Below are positions 1 through 7,834 of a DNA stretch of 64,000 nt, one piece after another. The stretch lies in assembly GCA_905215335.1 (NCBI GenBank), contig CAJMPQ010000004.1, forward strand, positions 1-64,000. Reading direction: 5' to 3'. Origin of the DNA: an uncultured bacterium. Lineage in GTDB: Bacteria > Cyanobacteriota > Vampirovibrionia > Gastranaerophilales > Gastranaerophilaceae. Both the position numbers and the translations under genes were made by a program. Within the stretch, counting starts at the first letter, position 1; each line of letters opens with the position of its first letter. Below the pieces are notes generated by a model. The model was not told the DNA's origin. It did not search any database and saw only the letters and a program-made list of their open reading frames with translations.

Positions 1-234
1 TTCCCTCGCGGTTCCTTTATCTTATCACCTGAATTTTTATTGTCAAGTAATTTTTAAACTTTCTTAATCCTTAATAAAACTTTCGTTTTTAGATGAAATA
101 ATTTCTAAGTATCTGGTTTTAATAATTTTTTAAGTTCGCTGTGCCCTGTGCACATTTGATATAGTAACTCTAAAAAAATTTGATTTCAAGTGTTTTGTTT
201 TATCTTGTTAACATTTCGTTACAATTCTAATATA

Positions 235-690
235 TTAATACAATGGAGTTGATGAACGCATTGTATTATAACCATTCGTGCAGACACTTTTATTTGGAGT
301 GCACACAACACCTTTACCAACATAAAGTGGTCCATTTGTTGATGTCATTGAATTTTTACCGATAGCACACAATCTTTTATTTGAAGTACAAATAACACCA
401 GTATTTGTATAAATAGGATCTCCATTTGAAGTTAAAGTTCTATATCCTGTTGTACATTTTTTCTTATTCGGAGTACATACTACACCATCTTCAGTGTATA
501 AAGGTGCACTAGAGGTAGATCTTAATGTTACTTTTCCTATCGAACAAGTCTTTTTATTTGGAGTACAAAGAACAAATGCTGCATCGTTTTTAGGTGAACT
601 ACCACCATTGGTTACTTCACCTGCAAACATCCCCCCTTGTAAACACACTAAATTCAATAGCAACAATGATACACACATACATTTTTTCAT
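235..690 (-). CDS. Secreted protein with four cysteine-pair repeats
   Basis: Encodes 151 residues: a signal peptide (Lys-Lys, then Leu-rich core, about residues 1-23) followed by four tandem units of about 28 residues. Each unit carries C-T-x-N-K-x-x-C (CTPNK in three, CTSNK in one), a Gly, a Thr/Ser-rich stretch and a Pro-Leu/Ile-Tyr end. The two cysteines per unit suggest one disulphide per repeat in an exported protein. A strong GGAGG lies 8 bases before the ATG. The gene follows the glucan phosphorylase homologue on the same strand, but a terminator separates them. No family or function is recognised. The repeats also show at DNA level, which suggests recent duplication. Confidence 0.75.
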   Translation of the reverse strand: MKKCMCVSLLLLNLVCLQGGMFAGEVTNGGSSPKNDAAFVLCTPNKKTCSIGKVTLRSTSSAPLYTEDGVVCTPNKKKCTTGYRTLTSNGDPIYTNTGVICTSNKRLCAIGKNSMTSTNGPLYVGKGVVCTPNKSVCTNGYNTMRSSTPLY

Positions 691-752
691 TATTCTTAAC
701 CTCCATTATTCTTCTAATTACTAAACGAAAAATAAATAAAATTGTTCATAAA

Positions 753-786
753 AAAAACGAGGTGCGAATTTTCACACCTCGTTTTT
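753..786 (-). terminator. Rho-independent terminator after the GT35 gene
   Basis: A 12-bp stem (ACGAGGTG core, extended by A/T pairs) encloses a 10-base loop. On the minus strand it is followed by a run of T. It lies 17 bases after the stop of the phosphorylase homologue. Confidence 0.85.
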
Positions 787-802
787 GTCAGTTTATAAAA
801 AA

Positions 803-2497
803 CTATTTAATATTTGAGAATGTCCATGCATCGAAAGTTGGAGCTTCTGTAATTTTCATTTCGTGTTTTTGCTCTCCAGAACATTCATCATCATGAGCAA
901 TTGGTTTATACAATCTGTTGTAGTATTCAATAACCATACGATCAGAATTGAAATATGCTTCAGATGTTCTAATAGCTTGACGCATTAATCTTGCCCATTC
1001 CATTTTATTTTCATAATATGTTGGAATAATTTGTTCTTCAATAATACTCATCAAGCATTTATGATCTTTCCAGTGTCTTTCTTCCCATGACATTTCGTCA
1101 TCAATTTCAGGATACTCAATAGCATAACCATTAATTCCTGAGAATGTGCCTTCAACAGTCCAACCATCATAGATAGATAAGTGAATTGCACCATTTGCGT
1201 TTGCAGACATGCCTGAAGTTCCAGAAGCTTCAAATGGACGAAGTGGTGTATTTAACCATACATCTGTACCACGTTTTAACATACCTGACAATTGTAATTC
1301 ATATCCTGGAAGAACTACAACATTCTTTAATGAATGAGATCTATTCAATAATTTATTGAACATTTCTTTACCCATTACATCATCTGGGTGGAATTTACCA
1401 GCGAAAATAATTTGAACTTTATTTTCATCTAATAATTTTCCGATTCTATCTTTATCCATTAAAATTAACCAAGCACGTTTATAATCTGCAAATCTTCTTG
1501 CCCAAGTAATTGTTAATACATCAGGATCAAATCTTTTACCTGCTACGTTTGCAATATATTTGAACAATTCAGATTTCATTTCACGTTTAACATCTAACAA
1601 TTTTTGAGGATCATTTTGAGCTTCTTTAACTCTAGGATCTTGCCAATATTGTAAGTTTACAGCATTTGTAATAGCTCTAATTGGGCATCTTCCTTCAACC
1701 CATTCCCACATTTTATTAGCTACAAGACCGTGTAATTGAGATACTGCGTTTGCAATTCTAGACATTCTTAAAGCTGCAACTGTTAGTGAGAAGTTTTCTC
1801 CACCTAAATTAACTGCAGTTTCTCTTGATGCTCCAGCGAAAAATCCGCCTTCTAATAATGTATCTACCCAGTGAACTTCGTTACCAGCAGCAACTGGAGT
1901 GTGAGTTGTAAATACAGTACGTTTTTTAACTTCGTTTAAGTCACCATTATACTGTCTTAATAATTCAAATGCTGCAGGAAGCGCATGACCTTCGTTCATA
2001 TGGATAACATCAAAGTTATAACCAACTTGTTGAAGTATTCTTACACCAGCAACACCTAAAACTGTTTCTTGTGCAATTCTGATTTTTTCATTTCCATCAT
2101 ATAGTTTATAAGAAATGCTCTTAGCCCAATCACTGTTACCTTCGATATCTGTTGTTAATAAGTAAACTGGACAAGTTCCAAATAATTCTGGTCTTACTAA
2201 AAATGCTTTAACTTTAACTTTTTCACCAAAAATATCAACTTCAGTTTGAACATTAGTATCAGTTAAGAAATCGTAGTATTTTCTAATATATGCAACTTCT
2301 ACATTTCCTGAATGATCAATACGTTGATCATAATAACCATATGACCACAACATTGTTACACCGACCATAGGCATTTGTAAATAACCGGCAGACAACATAT
2401 GAGATCCTGCCAAAAATCCTAAACCACCAGAATAAGTGCTTAGAGACTGATCCATAGCTATTTCCATAGAAAAATAGGCTACATTTGGTAATGTCAT
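803..2497 (-). CDS. Alpha-glucan phosphorylase family (GT35) protein lacking the PLP lysine
   Basis: Encodes 564 residues matching the short bacterial alpha-glucan phosphorylase type: N-terminal A-Y-F-S-M-E-I, the S-G-G-L-G-F-L-A-G loop, H-M-N-E-G-H, F-T-T-H-T-P-V and a C-terminal R-P-F-E-A-S-G-T-S-G-M stretch. Family members phosphorolyse alpha-1,4-glucans to glucose 1-phosphate using pyridoxal phosphate bound to a lysine just after that G-M. Here the residue is Ser431 (codon TCT at 1205-1207), so ordinary phosphorylase chemistry is doubtful. A GAGGGA ribosome site precedes the ATG. It may be a glucan-binding or regulatory homologue, or use another mechanism. The fold assignment is firm, the activity is not. 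Confidence 0.85.
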   Translation of the reverse strand: MTLPNVAYFSMEIAMDQSLSTYSGGLGFLAGSHMLSAGYLQMPMVGVTMLWSYGYYDQRIDHSGNVEVAYIRKYYDFLTDTNVQTEVDIFGEKVKVKAFLVRPELFGTCPVYLLTTDIEGNSDWAKSISYKLYDGNEKIRIAQETVLGVAGVRILQQVGYNFDVIHMNEGHALPAAFELLRQYNGDLNEVKKRTVFTTHTPVAAGNEVHWVDTLLEGGFFAGASRETAVNLGGENFSLTVAALRMSRIANAVSQLHGLVANKMWEWVEGRCPIRAITNAVNLQYWQDPRVKEAQNDPQKLLDVKREMKSELFKYIANVAGKRFDPDVLTITWARRFADYKRAWLILMDKDRIGKLLDENKVQIIFAGKFHPDDVMGKEMFNKLLNRSHSLKNVVVLPGYELQLSGMLKRGTDVWLNTPLRPFEASGTSGMSANANGAIHLSIYDGWTVEGTFSGINGYAIEYPEIDDEMSWEERHWKDHKCLMSIIEEQIIPTYYENKMEWARLMRQAIRTSEAYFNSDRMVIEYYNRLYKPIAHDDECSGEQKHEMKITEAPTFDAWTFSNIK

Positions 2498-2873
2498 AAA
2501 TTTCCCTCTCTTCTGTTATAACTTCTATACACTAAATTTTTCATGTACACCTAGTTGTGCTCTGACATTGTAGCATATAAAAACAAAAAAATATAGTAGT
2601 TTATTTCTTTATTATCCGAAGACGCTATTATAACTAAGTTTCAACCCTTAATAAAACCGTTACATATTTTTTACATTTAGCAAGTTTACCATAAAACAAC
2701 TTGTATAAAACCTTAAAAGGATTAAGTAAATACAATATAAACATTCTAAAATTGTTATAACACCAACCAAAACAGAGCTACCGAATTCAACATTTGGTAG
2801 CTCTAATAAGACTTATTTAGGTACGACTATAAGATACGCAATAAACATTAATAAAACTAAGGATGAAGTTTTA
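2498..2873. other. Long intergenic region with two hairpins
   Basis: This 376-base AT-rich gap holds the upstream region of the GT35 gene (read leftwards) and the 3' region of the methionine gamma-lyase family gene. Two hairpins lie at its right end. I see no ORF with a ribosome-binding site and no known RNA family. Confidence 0.5.
2766..2804 (-). terminator. Probable terminator downstream of the PLP lyase gene
   Basis: A perfect 9-bp inverted repeat (AGAGCTACC / GGTAGCTCT) with a 13-base loop is followed on the minus strand by GTTTTGG. The T-run is short, so termination strength is uncertain. Confidence 0.6.
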
Positions 2874-2882
2874 TTAATGTTT
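2843..2882 (-). terminator. Long AT-rich hairpin overlapping a stop codon
   Basis: A perfect 16-bp inverted repeat (AAACATTAATAAAACT and its complement) with an 8-base loop includes the TAA stop of the lyase gene. It lacks a good T-run. It may protect the 3' end or support the stronger terminator beyond it. Confidence 0.45.
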
Positions 2883-4112
2883 CATGACTTTATCTAAAAT
2901 TCTTGTTAATGCAATTTTTACATGTGCATAATTCAATCCACCTTGCATGTATGCAACATAAGGTTCTCGCATTGGTCCATCTGCTGAAAGTTCTATAGTA
3001 GAACCTTCAATGAATGTTCCACCAGCCATAATAACTTGATCTTCATACCCTGGAATATATTCAGGTATTGGGGTTACATAACCATTAACCGGAGACAAGG
3101 CTTGAATAGTTCTACAAAAATGCTCTAATGGTTCTGGAGCATTAAATGTAATATTTTGAATAATATCAGTTCTCTTTTCATCAAATTTTGGAGATGAATC
3201 ATATCCGATTTCATCAAATATTTTCGAAGCCAAAACTGCACCCTTAACAGCTTCTGATACCACAGACGGAGCCATAAACAACCCTTGGAACATTAAACGG
3301 TGTTGATTAAACATTGCACCACCTTCTGAACCGATCCCTGGAGCTGTAAGTCTTACTGCAGAACGTTCAACATACAATTCCTTACCTGCAATATAACCTC
3401 CGGCTTCTACAATTCCACCGCCAGCATTCTTTATCAAAGAACCTCCTATTAAATCCGCTCCGACTTCTAATGGCTCTTTTGTATCAACAAATTCCCCATA
3501 ACAATTGTCGACAAAACATATACAATTTGGATTTTTTTCTTTAACGATCTTACAAATTTCTTCAATAGTTTCAATAGTTAAAGATTTTCTTGTTGAATAA
3601 CCTTTAGAACGTTGAATTAAAACCATTGTTGTTGAATCATCTACTTTATCTTTTAAGGTTTCAAAATCAATATCTACACCATTTAATAATGGAACTTCAT
3701 CATACAAAACACCATTACCAATTAATGAAGCTCTTTTTGTTTCTTCATCACCCATCGTTCCTATAACTTCTTGCATAGTATCATATGGTGCCCCTGCAAC
3801 AGACAATAATTTATCACCATATTTTAAGTTTCCAAACAATGCACAGGCTAAAGTATGAGTCCCTGATGCAAAATGAATTCTTACTAAAGCTTTTTCAGCT
3901 TTGAATACTTGAGCAAAGACCTTATCTAAAACTTCTCGTCCCAAATCATCATGCCCGTAGCCTGAAACAGTATAAAAATGTTCCGGTGCAACTTTATTAT
4001 CTATAAAAGCTTGCAAAACTTTTTCCTGATTGTAATCTCTAATTTCATCAATTATTTCAAACTGGCTACGTAAACTTTGTTCAGCTTGTTTTATTATTTC
4101 TTTGCTATTCAT
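2874..4112 (-). CDS. Methionine gamma-lyase family PLP enzyme (aluminium-resistance type)
   Basis: Encodes 412 residues of the cystathionine beta-lyase-like family often annotated 'aluminium resistance protein' or YnbB, a fold-type I PLP enzyme acting on sulfur amino acids. The PLP lysine is Lys228 in G-G-S-L-I-K-N-A-G-G-G. The upstream Q-R-S-K-G-Y-S-x-R motif (about 167-175), the cofactor Asp in C-F-V-D-N-C-Y-G-E-F (about 199-208) and A-P-G-I-G-S-E-G-G are also typical. The length matches the family. An AAGGGAT ribosome site precedes the ATG. In many bacteria the gene sits near hfq, miaA or glnA; here it is alone. The true substrate is unknown. Confidence 0.9.
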   Translation of the reverse strand: MNSKEIIKQAEQSLRSQFEIIDEIRDYNQEKVLQAFIDNKVAPEHFYTVSGYGHDDLGREVLDKVFAQVFKAEKALVRIHFASGTHTLACALFGNLKYGDKLLSVAGAPYDTMQEVIGTMGDEETKRASLIGNGVLYDEVPLLNGVDIDFETLKDKVDDSTTMVLIQRSKGYSTRKSLTIETIEEICKIVKEKNPNCICFVDNCYGEFVDTKEPLEVGADLIGGSLIKNAGGGIVEAGGYIAGKELYVERSAVRLTAPGIGSEGGAMFNQHRLMFQGLFMAPSVVSEAVKGAVLASKIFDEIGYDSSPKFDEKRTDIIQNITFNAPEPLEHFCRTIQALSPVNGYVTPIPEYIPGYEDQVIMAGGTFIEGSTIELSADGPMREPYVAYMQGGLNYAHVKIALTRILDKVMKH

Positions 4113-4230
4113 ATTGATATCCCTTATTTATATTTACAAGTTCATAATATTACAACCAAAACTAAAATACAAAATAAATCGTAAACGCATAGGCAATATA
4201 AAAAATATAATCTTTTATTAAAATTTACCT

Positions 4231-4965
4231 ATGATAAGAAAATTTATTTATTTAACAATACTAACTATTATAATTATATTACCGGTTTTTGCATCTCAAT
4301 ATGAAGTACATTCTCCTCAGAATTTTAATCAAAACTTTGATACAAATTCAAAAGAGCGAATACTTTTTATAATGGACTTATCAAGCAGCATGGAAGAATC
4401 TTTAGAAGGTTCAACAAAATTTAAATTAATGCTCAAAACAATGCAAGAAATTCTACCAAAGTTAAGTCCTGATACTTGGGTTGGCCTAAGAGTTTATGGT
4501 CACAGAATGGGATTCACTCCAATGGAAGCTTGTAGAGCTTCTACTCTTGTAACTCCAATATCTCAAAATAACAGTTATAACATTGCAAATGCCTTAGCTA
4601 AAAGTAAACCTAGAGGTATGACACCTATAACATACTCTCTTAAACAAGCAATAAAATATGATTTTATGGGTTATAGTGGTAAAAAACATATAATTCTATT
4701 GACTGACGGTGGTGAAAATTGCGACGAAAGCCCTTGTACTTTTGTAATGAATCTTATAAGAATTCGAAGAGACGTAATAATTGATGTTATTGCATTTAAC
4801 ATAAAAGACTCTGACGATTTAGAACAACTACAATGCACTGCACTTGTTACTAGTGGGAAATTCTATAATGCACAAACTGCAGCTGAATTACTAAATGGTT
4901 TTAATAACAGTATTGAAGCGGCAAAAAAAGTCGAAGCAAAGATAATATTACCAAATAAAAACTAG
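4231..4965 (+). CDS. Secreted von Willebrand factor type A domain protein
   Basis: Encodes 244 residues: a signal peptide (about 1-21) and a complete vWA domain. The metal-ion-dependent adhesion site is intact, with D49-L-S-S-S (DxSxS), a Thr in R-G-M-T-P-I and an Asp in L-L-T-D-G-G-E-N. Cysteines in E-N-C-D-E-S-P-C may form a disulphide. Such Ca-activated-type vWA proteins bind metals and partner proteins in the periplasm or at the surface. There is no C-terminal anchor. The gene stands alone before a small secreted peptide, and its partner is unknown. Confidence 0.8.
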   Translation: MIRKFIYLTILTIIIILPVFASQYEVHSPQNFNQNFDTNSKERILFIMDLSSSMEESLEGSTKFKLMLKTMQEILPKLSPDTWVGLRVYGHRMGFTPMEACRASTLVTPISQNNSYNIANALAKSKPRGMTPITYSLKQAIKYDFMGYSGKKHIILLTDGGENCDESPCTFVMNLIRIRRDVIIDVIAFNIKDSDDLEQLQCTALVTSGKFYNAQTAAELLNGFNNSIEAAKKVEAKIILPNKN

Positions 4966-5030
4966 CAATATGGCTAATAGAATACCTGTTTTGTATATGC
5001 TTTCTTATTTATATAGAAAGGGGTATGCTA

Positions 5031-5231
5031 ATGAAAAAGATTTTACTATTTAGTGCTATTATTAGTATCTTTTCACTTTCAAGCATTGTTGCAGTTTCTA
5101 AAATGCCAACAACTGAAATTGATACTCGCTCAGGATGTTGTTCTCATCATGGCGGAGTTGCCTATTGCGGGAAAAGTGGATATTACATATGTAACGATGG
5201 TACAAGAAGTCCAAGTTGTACATGCAACTAA
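5031..5231 (+). CDS. Small secreted cysteine-rich peptide
   Basis: Encodes 66 residues: a signal peptide (about 1-21), then a mature part with six cysteines in the pattern G-C-C-S-H-H-G-G-V, C-G-K, C-N-D-G-T, S-P-S-C-T-C. This pattern recurs in small exported bacterial proteins of unknown role. ATG 5031 was chosen because AAAGGGG lies 7 bases before it. An in-frame ATG at 5025 sits only one base after that ribosome site. A bidirectional terminator follows directly. It could be a disulphide-stabilised surface peptide. Confidence 0.75.
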   Translation: MKKILLFSAIISIFSLSSIVAVSKMPTTEIDTRSGCCSHHGGVAYCGKSGYYICNDGTRSPSCTCN

Positions 5232-5260
5232 AAAAAGCAGGCTATAAAGCCTGCTTTTTA
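5231..5260. terminator. Bidirectional terminator between convergent genes
   Basis: An inverted repeat AAAAAGCAGGCT / AGCCTGCTTTTT with a short loop has A-runs on the left and T-runs on the right, so it can terminate the small secreted peptide gene and the convergent DUF3137-type gene. Confidence 0.85.
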
Positions 5261-6307
5261 TAATCCTAGTTTTTGATCTAACTTAAAGTATTCAATTATC
5301 TCTAAAATAGAATTTATCTGTAAATAAATCGTATAATACTGAGCCGGATCTAAAAAAGATTTCTCAATAGAAACTTCAAAGAAATCCATTGATAAAGGTA
5401 TAAATAAATAAATACTTCCATCAACAAAAACTGCACTAACTCTTAACATTTTATCTAACATTGAAATAGCAAAATTAGCTATCATTGAATTTGAAGATTT
5501 TAATAGTTGCATTGATTTATTCATATCCACTGCTGCACCTTGCTCAGTAGCAATATTTTGTGTCATGGAAACAAAAAAGTGTTTGCCTAAATTATCAAGT
5601 CTTTCCATAAAAGTTGGAGTTAATAGATAACGAGCTTCAATTTGATCACTTGAATAAACTTTTCTATTCTTCATAAATTCAACAGATTCTAATTCTACAT
5701 TTTTACAACCTGATGGAGGAGTTATATCATCAGCCATGCCGACAACGGTAAGACCTGAAAATTTCTTATTCATTGTCAATTTTACTATCAATCCTGAAAA
5801 ATCAATCTCTGTACGAGTTTTTTTCCCACTACGAATTATATGTGATAATTTACATTCACTAATAACAATATTGGTATTTTTATAATTCCCTATTATGACA
5901 TCATCTTCTACCATTTTTTTTGATCTTGGGAACAAACCAAAATTATGAATATCTGACAATCTAATCAAATTCTTTTGATTAGTCAAATATAAATTTCCAT
6001 ATAAACTAATTACTTTTGAAATAATCTTAGTCTTTAATGGTTTTTTAAATAATGAATCAATAACCCCAACCGTTAAAAAAGATAAAATTAGCAGACAAAA
6101 ACAAAGAACTAAAAAATGCCCGAGGACACTATTTTCGCCCATGTTAATTCCTACAATAAATATAAAAATAAATAATGATACACCAAATATCAAACAGAAT
6201 TTCCTAAGTGGGGCATAAAAAAGTCGTTTTTTTTCTAAATCTTCCAATTTCGATCTATAATTTTCGTTAAAATATTTTGAAAATTCGTCTTTGGACATTT
6301 GTTCCAT
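5258..6307 (-). CDS. DUF3137-type membrane protein
   Basis: Encodes 349 residues resembling DUF3137 proteins. A short cytoplasmic N-terminus is followed by two membrane segments (about 38-60 and 65-85) and a large soluble domain with a lipid-raft-like pattern of short strands and a conserved F-S-G-L-x-V element. ATG 6307 is preceded at proper spacing by GGAG; an upstream in-frame ATG at 6322 has a poorer site. The gene converges with the small peptide gene and shares its terminator. Function is unknown, and the DUF3137 match is by recognition of pattern only. Confidence 0.65.
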   Translation of the reverse strand: MEQMSKDEFSKYFNENYRSKLEDLEKKRLFYAPLRKFCLIFGVSLFIFIFIVGINMGENSVLGHFLVLCFCLLILSFLTVGVIDSLFKKPLKTKIISKVISLYGNLYLTNQKNLIRLSDIHNFGLFPRSKKMVEDDVIIGNYKNTNIVISECKLSHIIRSGKKTRTEIDFSGLIVKLTMNKKFSGLTVVGMADDITPPSGCKNVELESVEFMKNRKVYSSDQIEARYLLTPTFMERLDNLGKHFFVSMTQNIATEQGAAVDMNKSMQLLKSSNSMIANFAISMLDKMLRVSAVFVDGSIYLFIPLSMDFFEVSIEKSFLDPAQYYTIYLQINSILEIIEYFKLDQKLGL

Positions 6308-6397
6308 GTTTAAATTCTCCATTCTTATTTAATAAGAGAATATTACAACTTTTAAACTAAATTCTCAATAAATACAAACTAAAATACTTTAACAGTA

Positions 6398-7600
6398 CTA
6401 TTTTAAATTATTAGCTTCACGATTATATCTAAACTTTGTAAACAAATTAGATGACTCTGTAATAAAAAATCCCATTACACCTATACCAAATAACAACGGT
6501 AAACCTGCGATTAAAATCTTTTGTTTCAACATTTTTTTATACAATTCATCTTGATTACCGCTAAACTTTTTAGCATAATCTTTTAATTCTTCGAATTTTG
6601 GAACTTCTAATTTATCATTTAAAACTTCTTTGCATAAACCATTCTTATGTAAGAATTTTTTAAAACCTTTTTCCAACAATTCATTTCCACAAATAATATA
6701 AAAACCAACTAATGGATATCTAAACAAAGTTTCTAAGAAATTTTGCTTACCTCTATCTTTTGATGCTCCAAAATACCCAGCACCACCAACCAATACACAT
6801 GAAGTTAATTGACCTCTGCTTAAAGCTAATTTGCCATTATTATCTGCAAAATCTAAACTAAAATACTTATTTACAAAATCAGCTTTTTTATTATTATTTT
6901 TAAATAATTTAGTCCCTGGTGCTACGATAAATTCTGATATATTTTGCAACACTCTTGAACTTTCACCCTTACGAACCAATAAGCCTGCTAAAGCAAGACA
7001 TCCAGCATAGATCCCAGCAGCAAGTTTAATATGTTTCTTTGCACTATTTTCAACTTTTTGAGCCTGTAATTTATCCTCTTTCTTTGTTTGAGTTAAATTT
7101 GCAATGTTATCAAAATTTGCCTGTTTAAATACTTTCAAAGTCATCAAATTTTTAAAATAATTAAGAGTATATTCTATAAGAGGTATTGCAAAACCACCTA
7201 AAGCAAGAGCTGCTTTTACCGGCATTAACTTTTTATTTTCAAGCACATTATTTTCTTTTAATAAATTTTTGGCAGGAACTGATAACTTTTGTTTTAAATT
7301 TTGTGGAAGCTTTTTTGAATAAAGTTTTCTAAAAACACCTTCTCCTAAAATTGCCGGACAATAATAAACTAGCAAAGATTCTGATAACTCTAAAAAAGTA
7401 TTTTCTCCTAAATCTGCTTTACTTCTTGCAAAAACAGCCTTAGGAGCAAGACCGGTTGCGGTATCTTGAATAAATCTAATATTAGATAACCCAGCACCTC
7501 CTTCTTGAATAGATAAAATCTTGCTAGCAGCTTTTAATCCTAAACCAATATTTCCTGCGTTTGTGAATGAGGTATTTGTATTTATTCTTTTAATTTCCAT
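6398..7600 (-). CDS. Lineage-specific multi-pass membrane protein
   Basis: Encodes 400 residues of no recognised family. The N-terminus is Asn/Thr-rich, with S-F-T-N-A-G-N at 11-17 and no signal peptide. Hydrophobic segments lie near residues 130-155 (a long A/G/L stretch), 195-215, 268-305 and 362-385, separated by Lys-rich loops, so a multi-pass inner-membrane protein is likely. The start lies 29 bases downstream of a terminator-like hairpin and a leader-like short ORF, which suggests regulated read-through from the helicase side. The N-terminal motif resembles those of several other unknown proteins in the window. Confidence 0.55.
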   Translation of the reverse strand: MEIKRINTNTSFTNAGNIGLGLKAASKILSIQEGGAGLSNIRFIQDTATGLAPKAVFARSKADLGENTFLELSESLLVYYCPAILGEGVFRKLYSKKLPQNLKQKLSVPAKNLLKENNVLENKKLMPVKAALALGGFAIPLIEYTLNYFKNLMTLKVFKQANFDNIANLTQTKKEDKLQAQKVENSAKKHIKLAAGIYAGCLALAGLLVRKGESSRVLQNISEFIVAPGTKLFKNNNKKADFVNKYFSLDFADNNGKLALSRGQLTSCVLVGGAGYFGASKDRGKQNFLETLFRYPLVGFYIICGNELLEKGFKKFLHKNGLCKEVLNDKLEVPKFEELKDYAKKFSGNQDELYKKMLKQKILIAGLPLLFGIGVMGFFITESSNLFTKFRYNREANNLK

Positions 7601-7628
7601 AAAAATTTCCTTTTCAATAAACTGATAA

Positions 7629-7662
7629 CAAAAAATGACCTGAACTAATAAGAACAGGTCAT
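7629..7662 (-). terminator. Rho-independent terminator or attenuator stem
   Basis: A perfect 8-bp stem (ATGACCTG / CAGGTCAT) with a 12-base loop is followed on the minus strand by six T. It lies between the leader-like short ORF and the 400-residue membrane protein gene. Confidence 0.85.
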
Positions 7663-7765
7663 CAAAACTTATATATTTATTTGCTAATTATCAGCTTATT
7701 GCCATCGCAAACTTAAACGACCTGTCTTATTCAACAGGCACCACCAAGCTTGAGTTTTTAAGTTT
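7654..7765 (-). promoter_or_regulatory. Attenuator-like leader with alternative hairpins
   Basis: Read on the minus strand, segment 1 (CCTGT, 7738-7734) can pair with segment 2 (ACAGG, 7725-7721). Segment 2 extended (ACAGGTCGT, 7725-7717) can pair with segment 3 (ATGACCTGT, 7662-7654; 9 bp with one G-U). Segment 3 also forms the left arm of the terminator. An outer 9-bp stem AAACTTAAA / TTTAAGTTT (7765-7757 with 7717-7709) encloses segments 1 and 2. Tandem Trp codons of the short ORF lie just before segment 1. This is the arrangement of amino-acid attenuators, but the downstream gene is not a known tryptophan gene. Confidence 0.5.
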
Positions 7766-7776
7766 ACGTTCATCAT
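7696..7776 (-). CDS. Possible leader peptide with tandem Trp codons
   Basis: A 26-codon ORF with two adjacent ATG codons (7774-7776 and 7771-7773). The ribosome site AAGGAA lies 8 bases before the first. It ends at TAA 7696-7698. Two consecutive TGG codons (7746-7741) encode Trp-Trp, followed by C-L-L-N-K-T-G, and a third Trp stands next to the C-terminus. It sits 58 bases after the helicase stop and before a terminator hairpin. It may be a regulatory leader peptide or a small protein; I know no homologue. Length and composition alone would not exclude chance. Confidence 0.45.
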   Translation of the reverse strand: MMNVNLKTQAWWCLLNKTGRLSLRWQ

Positions 7777-7834
7777 AATATATTTCCTTACATCTAAATT
7801 TACTACAAAAATAATATTAGTCAATCGTTAAATT

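Noticed and set aside
1..234. Gene or RNA end at the left edge
   Set aside because: No ORF, stem-loop with T-run or tRNA-like fold could be supported in these AT-rich bases.
594..896. 100-residue plus-strand ORF
   Set aside because: It runs antisense across the repeat gene, a terminator and the end of the GT35 gene, with no ribosome site.
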